Assembly: GCF_014207095.1 (NCBI RefSeq)
Contig: NZ_JACHBG010000004.1
Location: forward strand, 429,682-493,681
Direction of reading: 5' to 3'
Length of the DNA: 64,000 nucleotides
Source of the DNA: Martinezella lusitana
GTDB lineage: Bacteria > Pseudomonadota > Alphaproteobacteria > Rhizobiales > Rhizobiaceae
Under the pieces are notes generated by a model that was given only the letters and a program-made list of their open reading frames with translations, had not been told where the DNA came from and ran no database searches. Of the stretch, positions 61,615 to 64,000 are shown in pieces. Every line of letters begins with the position of its first letter. Positions within the stretch are counted from its first letter, which is position 1. A program made the position numbers and the translations under genes.

Positions 61615-62001
61615 ATGTCACTTGCCGAGCGCCTGTCGCCCTACCAACCCGCAGCCCTCGCAATTTTGCGAATAGTGACTGCCGTGCTGTTCATCGAACA
61701 CGGTACGCAAAAGCTCTTCGGCTTTCCGCCGGCGCCTTTCGAAATCACGAAGCTGTTCTTCGTCGCAGGGATAATCGAGCTTATCGGCGGCATTCTCATC
61801 CTGTTCGGGCTCTTCACCCGGCCCGTTGCCTTTCTCCTCAGCGGCGAAATGGCAATTGCCTATTTCATGGTGCACACACAGATCGACTTCTTCCCGGCCA
61901 ACAACCAGGGTGACGGTCCGATAATGTTCTGCTTCGTCTTTTTGTTTATGGTATTTGCCGGCCCAGGAGCGTGGGCACTGGACAATCGCCAGCGCCCTTA
62001 G
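61615..62001 (+). CDS. DoxX family membrane protein (copy 2)
   Basis: A 128-residue four-helix DoxX protein, paralogue of the gene 138 bp upstream: AILRIVTAVLFIEHGTQKLFGFPPAP, GGILILFGLFTRPVAFLLSGEMAIAYFMVHTQIDFFPANNQGDGPIMFCFVFLFMVFAGPG. The start at 61615 follows ACGGAGAT. It converges on the SMR exporter gene, ending 11 bp before it. Duplicate DoxX genes suggest gene amplification rather than complementary functions, but no data decide. Confidence 0.88.
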   Translation: MSLAERLSPYQPAALAILRIVTAVLFIEHGTQKLFGFPPAPFEITKLFFVAGIIELIGGILILFGLFTRPVAFLLSGEMAIAYFMVHTQIDFFPANNQGDGPIMFCFVFLFMVFAGPGAWALDNRQRP

Positions 62002-62012
62002 TGAGAGGTCCG

Positions 62013-62327
62013 TCAGGCGGCGAGCTTGAGGCCGGCGATGCCTGCGATGATCAGGCCGATGCACAGCAACCGAACGAAGGTTGCGGGATCGCCGAGTAAC
62101 CAAATCCCGAGCAGAACGGTGCCCACCGTGCCGATGCCGGTCCAGACCGCATAGGCTGTGCCCATCGGCAGGGTTTTTACGGCAAGACCCAGCAGTGCGA
62201 CACTGACGATCATGGAAAGGACAGTGAGAACCGTCGGCATCATTCGCGTGAAGCCATCGGTGTATTTCAGGCCGACTGCCCAGCCAATTTCAAACAAGCC
62301 TGCAAGGAAAAGCAGGAACCAGGCCAT
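62013..62327 (-). CDS. sugE: SMR-family guanidinium exporter SugE/Gdx
   Basis: A 104-residue four-helix small multidrug resistance protein of the SugE/Gdx subgroup. [31 protein letters not shown] holds the essential Glu in the first helix, and [25 protein letters not shown] is the SugE signature in helices 3-4. Gdx proteins expel guanidinium with proton antiport. The start at 62327 has GGAG 8 bases upstream; an ATG at 62339 adds four residues. A guanidine-II riboswitch is predicted just upstream. Confidence 0.95.
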   Translation of the reverse strand: MAWFLLFLAGLFEIGWAVGLKYTDGFTRMMPTVLTVLSMIVSVALLGLAVKTLPMGTAYAVWTGIGTVGTVLLGIWLLGDPATFVRLLCIGLIIAGIAGLKLAA

Positions 62328-62347
62328 ATTACGCTCCATTGTTAAGA

Positions 62348-62409
62348 GCGAGGCCGTCCCCGCGATGTCTACGGCCGGTTTTGGATGCCGGCCGCCGCAG
62401 TCGTCTGCG
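62348..62409 (-). promoter_or_regulatory. guanidine-II (mini-ykkC) riboswitch upstream of sugE
   Basis: Reading the minus strand, two hairpins with ACGR tetraloops precede the ribosome-binding site of the guanidinium exporter: CGCAG-ACGA-CTGCG (62396-62409) and GCGGGG-ACGG-CCTCGC (62348-62363, one G-T pair). They are 32 bases apart; the linker itself holds a GGCCGG/CCGGCC stem. Two ACGR-looped stems shortly before an SMR gene are the defining features of the mini-ykkC class. Confidence 0.88.
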
Positions 62410-62474
62410 TGATTTCTATATGCCTGCGTCTTCGGCGCGTTTCAAGGCCGGAGCGTAAGGCGGTCACGCCACCA

Positions 62475-63311
62475 TCACTTTTCCAGCCGCTCGGCATGCC
62501 ACTTCAGGTGATCATCCATGAACGTGGAGATGAAATAGTAGGAATGGTCGTAGCGTTCATGCATACGCAGCGTCAGGCCGATGCCGGTACCCTTGATCGC
62601 ATCCTCGAACAGCCAGGGACGCAGCCCGGTTTCGAGAAAGTTGTCGGCCTTGCCCTGATCGATCAGGAATTCCGGGAAGCGGGCGCCGTCTTCGACGAGC
62701 GAGCAGGCGTCATAGCGGCGCCAAGCGACCTTGTCGCTGCCGAGATATTTTTCGAGTGCCGGTGCGGACCAATCTGCCGTCGACGGCTGGACGATGGGAG
62801 CAAACGCGGAGCAGCTCTTGAAGCGTTCCGGGTTCTTCAGCGCGATCGTCATGGCGCCGTGGCCGCCCATCGAATGGCCGAAGATGCCCTGGCGGCTCAT
62901 GTCGGCACGGAATTGCTTGGCCACGAGGGCAGGCAGCTCCTCGGTAATGTAGGTGTACATCTGGTAGTTTTCGGCCCAGGGCGTCTCGGTGGCATCGACA
63001 TAGAATCCGGCGCCTTTGCCCATCTGCCAATTGGTCAATTCGTCTGGCACATCATTGCCGCGCGGGCTGGTGTCCGGGCAAACGATGATCAGGCCAAGCT
63101 CGGCGGCCATGCGGCGGTACTCGCCCTTTTCCATGACGTTGGCATGGGTGCAGGTAAGACCGGACAGATACCAGAGAACCGGGCGCGGTTCCTTGATCGC
63201 CTGCGGCGGCACGAAGACGGCAAAGGTCATCTCGCCTTTGCAGGCTTCTGACTGATGCGAAAAGACACCCTGCATGCCGCCGAAGGCGGTGTTTTGGGAA
63301 ATGATGTTCAC
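62475..63311 (-). CDS. fghA: S-formylglutathione hydrolase
   Basis: A 278-residue esterase-family hydrolase: FGGMQGVFSHQSEACKGEMTFAVFVPPQA near the start, GHSMGGHGAMTIAL with the nucleophile Ser, and GKADNFLE with the HYDHSYYFI region carrying the acid and His. It hydrolyses S-formylglutathione to formate and glutathione, the second step of formaldehyde detoxification. A GTG start at 63311 is preferred, with GGAG upstream and a native-like MNIISQNTAF; longer frames add unrelated residues. It follows the alcohol dehydrogenase gene that begins beyond the window edge. Confidence 0.95.
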   Translation of the reverse strand: MNIISQNTAFGGMQGVFSHQSEACKGEMTFAVFVPPQAIKEPRPVLWYLSGLTCTHANVMEKGEYRRMAAELGLIIVCPDTSPRGNDVPDELTNWQMGKGAGFYVDATETPWAENYQMYTYITEELPALVAKQFRADMSRQGIFGHSMGGHGAMTIALKNPERFKSCSAFAPIVQPSTADWSAPALEKYLGSDKVAWRRYDACSLVEDGARFPEFLIDQGKADNFLETGLRPWLFEDAIKGTGIGLTLRMHERYDHSYYFISTFMDDHLKWHAERLEK

Positions 63312-63387
63312 GGCGGGTCTCCAGGCGTTTGATAGGTTTGGAAGTGCGATGGCTGTTCCTTGAAACGCCACTGCGCACTTTGAGGGA

Positions 63388-63828
63388 TCATGCTTTCGCC
63401 CACCGGCAAAGCCGGTCGAAGGTTTCGAGGAAGGCGGAGCGATCGCGGGGCGAGAAGGCGGCATTGTATCCCTTGCTTTCGCCGGTCTCGCGAAGATGTG
63501 CGCCGAGATCGCGCATAGCCGTCGCCATGCCGATATTCGTCTTGTCGAAGACGCGTCCGGTCGGTCCCGTCACGAAGGCTCCGGCGGCTACACAGCGCCC
63601 CGCGAGCGGCACATCGGCAGTGACGACGATATCGCCGGCGCCCGCATGTTCGGCGATCCAGTTGTCGGCGGCATCGAAAGCGTTGGAGACGATGACGTTG
63701 TGTACCATCGGATCGCGCGACGGCCGCAGCCCCGAATTGGCGACGAAGGTCACCTCGATGCCGTGGCGTTCGGCAACTTTCAGGATTTCCGGTTTGACCG
63801 GACAGGCATCAGCATCGACATAGATCAT
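63388..63828 (-). CDS. YaiI/YqxD (UPF0178) family protein
   Basis: A 146-residue UPF0178 protein: MIYVDADACPVKPEILKVAERHGIEVTFVANSGLR, VVTADVPLAGRCVAAGAFVTGPTGRVFDKTNIGMATAMRDLGAHLRETGE, and DRSAFLETFDRL. A PIN-like fold is proposed for the family; its activity is unknown. ATG at 63828 is chosen over an earlier TTG at 63837. It lies between the alcohol dehydrogenase and fghA genes, same strand. Confidence 0.9.
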   Translation of the reverse strand: MIYVDADACPVKPEILKVAERHGIEVTFVANSGLRPSRDPMVHNVIVSNAFDAADNWIAEHAGAGDIVVTADVPLAGRCVAAGAFVTGPTGRVFDKTNIGMATAMRDLGAHLRETGESKGYNAAFSPRDRSAFLETFDRLCRWAKA

Positions 63829-63844
63829 AAAATTCAATCTTTTT

Positions 63845-63883
63845 AGATAGATGCGATGACTTTCTTATGCGTCGCATCTATCT
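63845..63883. repeat. 12-bp inverted repeat between the dehydrogenase and YaiI genes
   Basis: AGATAGATGCGA (63845-63856) pairs perfectly with TCGCATCTATCT (63872-63883) around a 15-base loop. No T-run follows on either strand, so a normal intrinsic terminator is not supported. Confidence 0.5.
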
Positions 63884-63903
63884 GCTTTACAGTAGCTTCA
63901 AGC

Positions 63904-64000
63904 TCAGTAAATCACGACGCCTCTGACGCTCTTTCCGGAATGCATGAGGTCGAAGCCCTTGTTGATGTCTTCGAGCGGCATGGTGTGGGTGATCATCGGA
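63904..64000 (-). CDS. S-(hydroxymethyl)glutathione dehydrogenase, 3' end (partial)
   Basis: The last 31 residues of a class III zinc alcohol dehydrogenase are visible: [18 protein letters not shown], then [12 protein letters not shown] and stop. This end is highly characteristic of glutathione-dependent formaldehyde dehydrogenase, which makes S-formylglutathione, the substrate of FghA. The gene continues beyond the right edge of the window. Confidence 0.93.
   Translation of the reverse strand, partial: PMITHTMPLEDINKGFDLMHSGKSVRGVVIY

Overview
The window is a GC-rich, gene-dense chromosomal segment of an alphaproteobacterium, almost certainly a member of the Rhizobiaceae (Rhizobium/Agrobacterium/Sinorhizobium group). 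The assignment rests on protein character and on hallmark arrangements: a dispersed purL/purQ/purS/purC/purB set next to bolA and a CGFS glutaredoxin, a suf operon with two cysteine desulfurases preceded by sequences that look like RirA and Irr boxes, a gcvTHP operon behind a tandem glycine riboswitch, a MocR/DUF1127 divergent pair, and ATP12. I see no rRNA, tRNA, insertion sequence, prophage or CRISPR array. It reads as core chromosome with small accessory insertions.

Region 1 (1-19 kb): two tandem Bcr/CflA-type drug exporters, then the purine block, mostly on the minus strand (purB, purC, purS, kptA, purQ, purL, bolA, grxD). It is interrupted by unrelated genes: a PagL-like outer-membrane protein, a MocR regulator divergent from a DUF1127 protein, a P-loop ATPase, a small lipoprotein, hydrolases and membrane proteins. 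An RNA 2'-phosphotransferase (kptA) lies inside the purS-purQ pair. rpe with a translationally overlapping membrane gene closes the block.

Region 2 (19-32 kb): an orphan periplasmic binding protein; a plus-strand run resembling the cox/xdh accessory system (flavin reductase, MoxR ATPase, CoxE-like VWA protein, two XdhC-like proteins, a fused molybdopterin-binding/nucleotidyltransferase protein, TfoX-N protein) without the molybdenum hydroxylase itself; then a hexapeptide acetyltransferase, a Nudix hydrolase, a DEAD-box helicase, an M23 peptidase and a bcp/DUF455 pair.

Region 3 (32-41.7 kb): a very large AsmA-like envelope protein, a small MGMT-like protein, tyrS, an exported caspase-fold protein whose catalytic His and Cys both appear to be replaced, a GNAT acetyltransferase and an alpha/beta hydrolase.

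Region 4 (41.7-56 kb): the iron-regulated suf operon (cysteine desulfurase, sufB, C, D, S, T, A), a ZIP-like membrane protein, an orphan HigA-type antitoxin overlapping an esterase gene, and gcvT-gcvH-gcvP controlled by a tandem glycine riboswitch.

Region 5 (56-64 kb): a copper chaperone, an rluC-HAD-ATP12 run, a lipoprotein, a propionyl-CoA carboxylase beta subunit, two DoxX paralogues, a guanidinium exporter (sugE/gdx) preceded by two ACGR-loop hairpins that form a guanidine-II riboswitch, and the glutathione-dependent formaldehyde detoxification genes (fghA, and the 3' end of the class III alcohol dehydrogenase) flanking a YaiI-family gene.

The strongest candidates for something not yet characterised are the predicted catalytically dead, repeat-bearing exported caspase homologue, the kptA gene embedded in purine biosynthesis, the orphan molybdo-enzyme maturation island, and the orphan antitoxin/esterase pair. 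All function calls come from reading motifs by eye; no database search was run.
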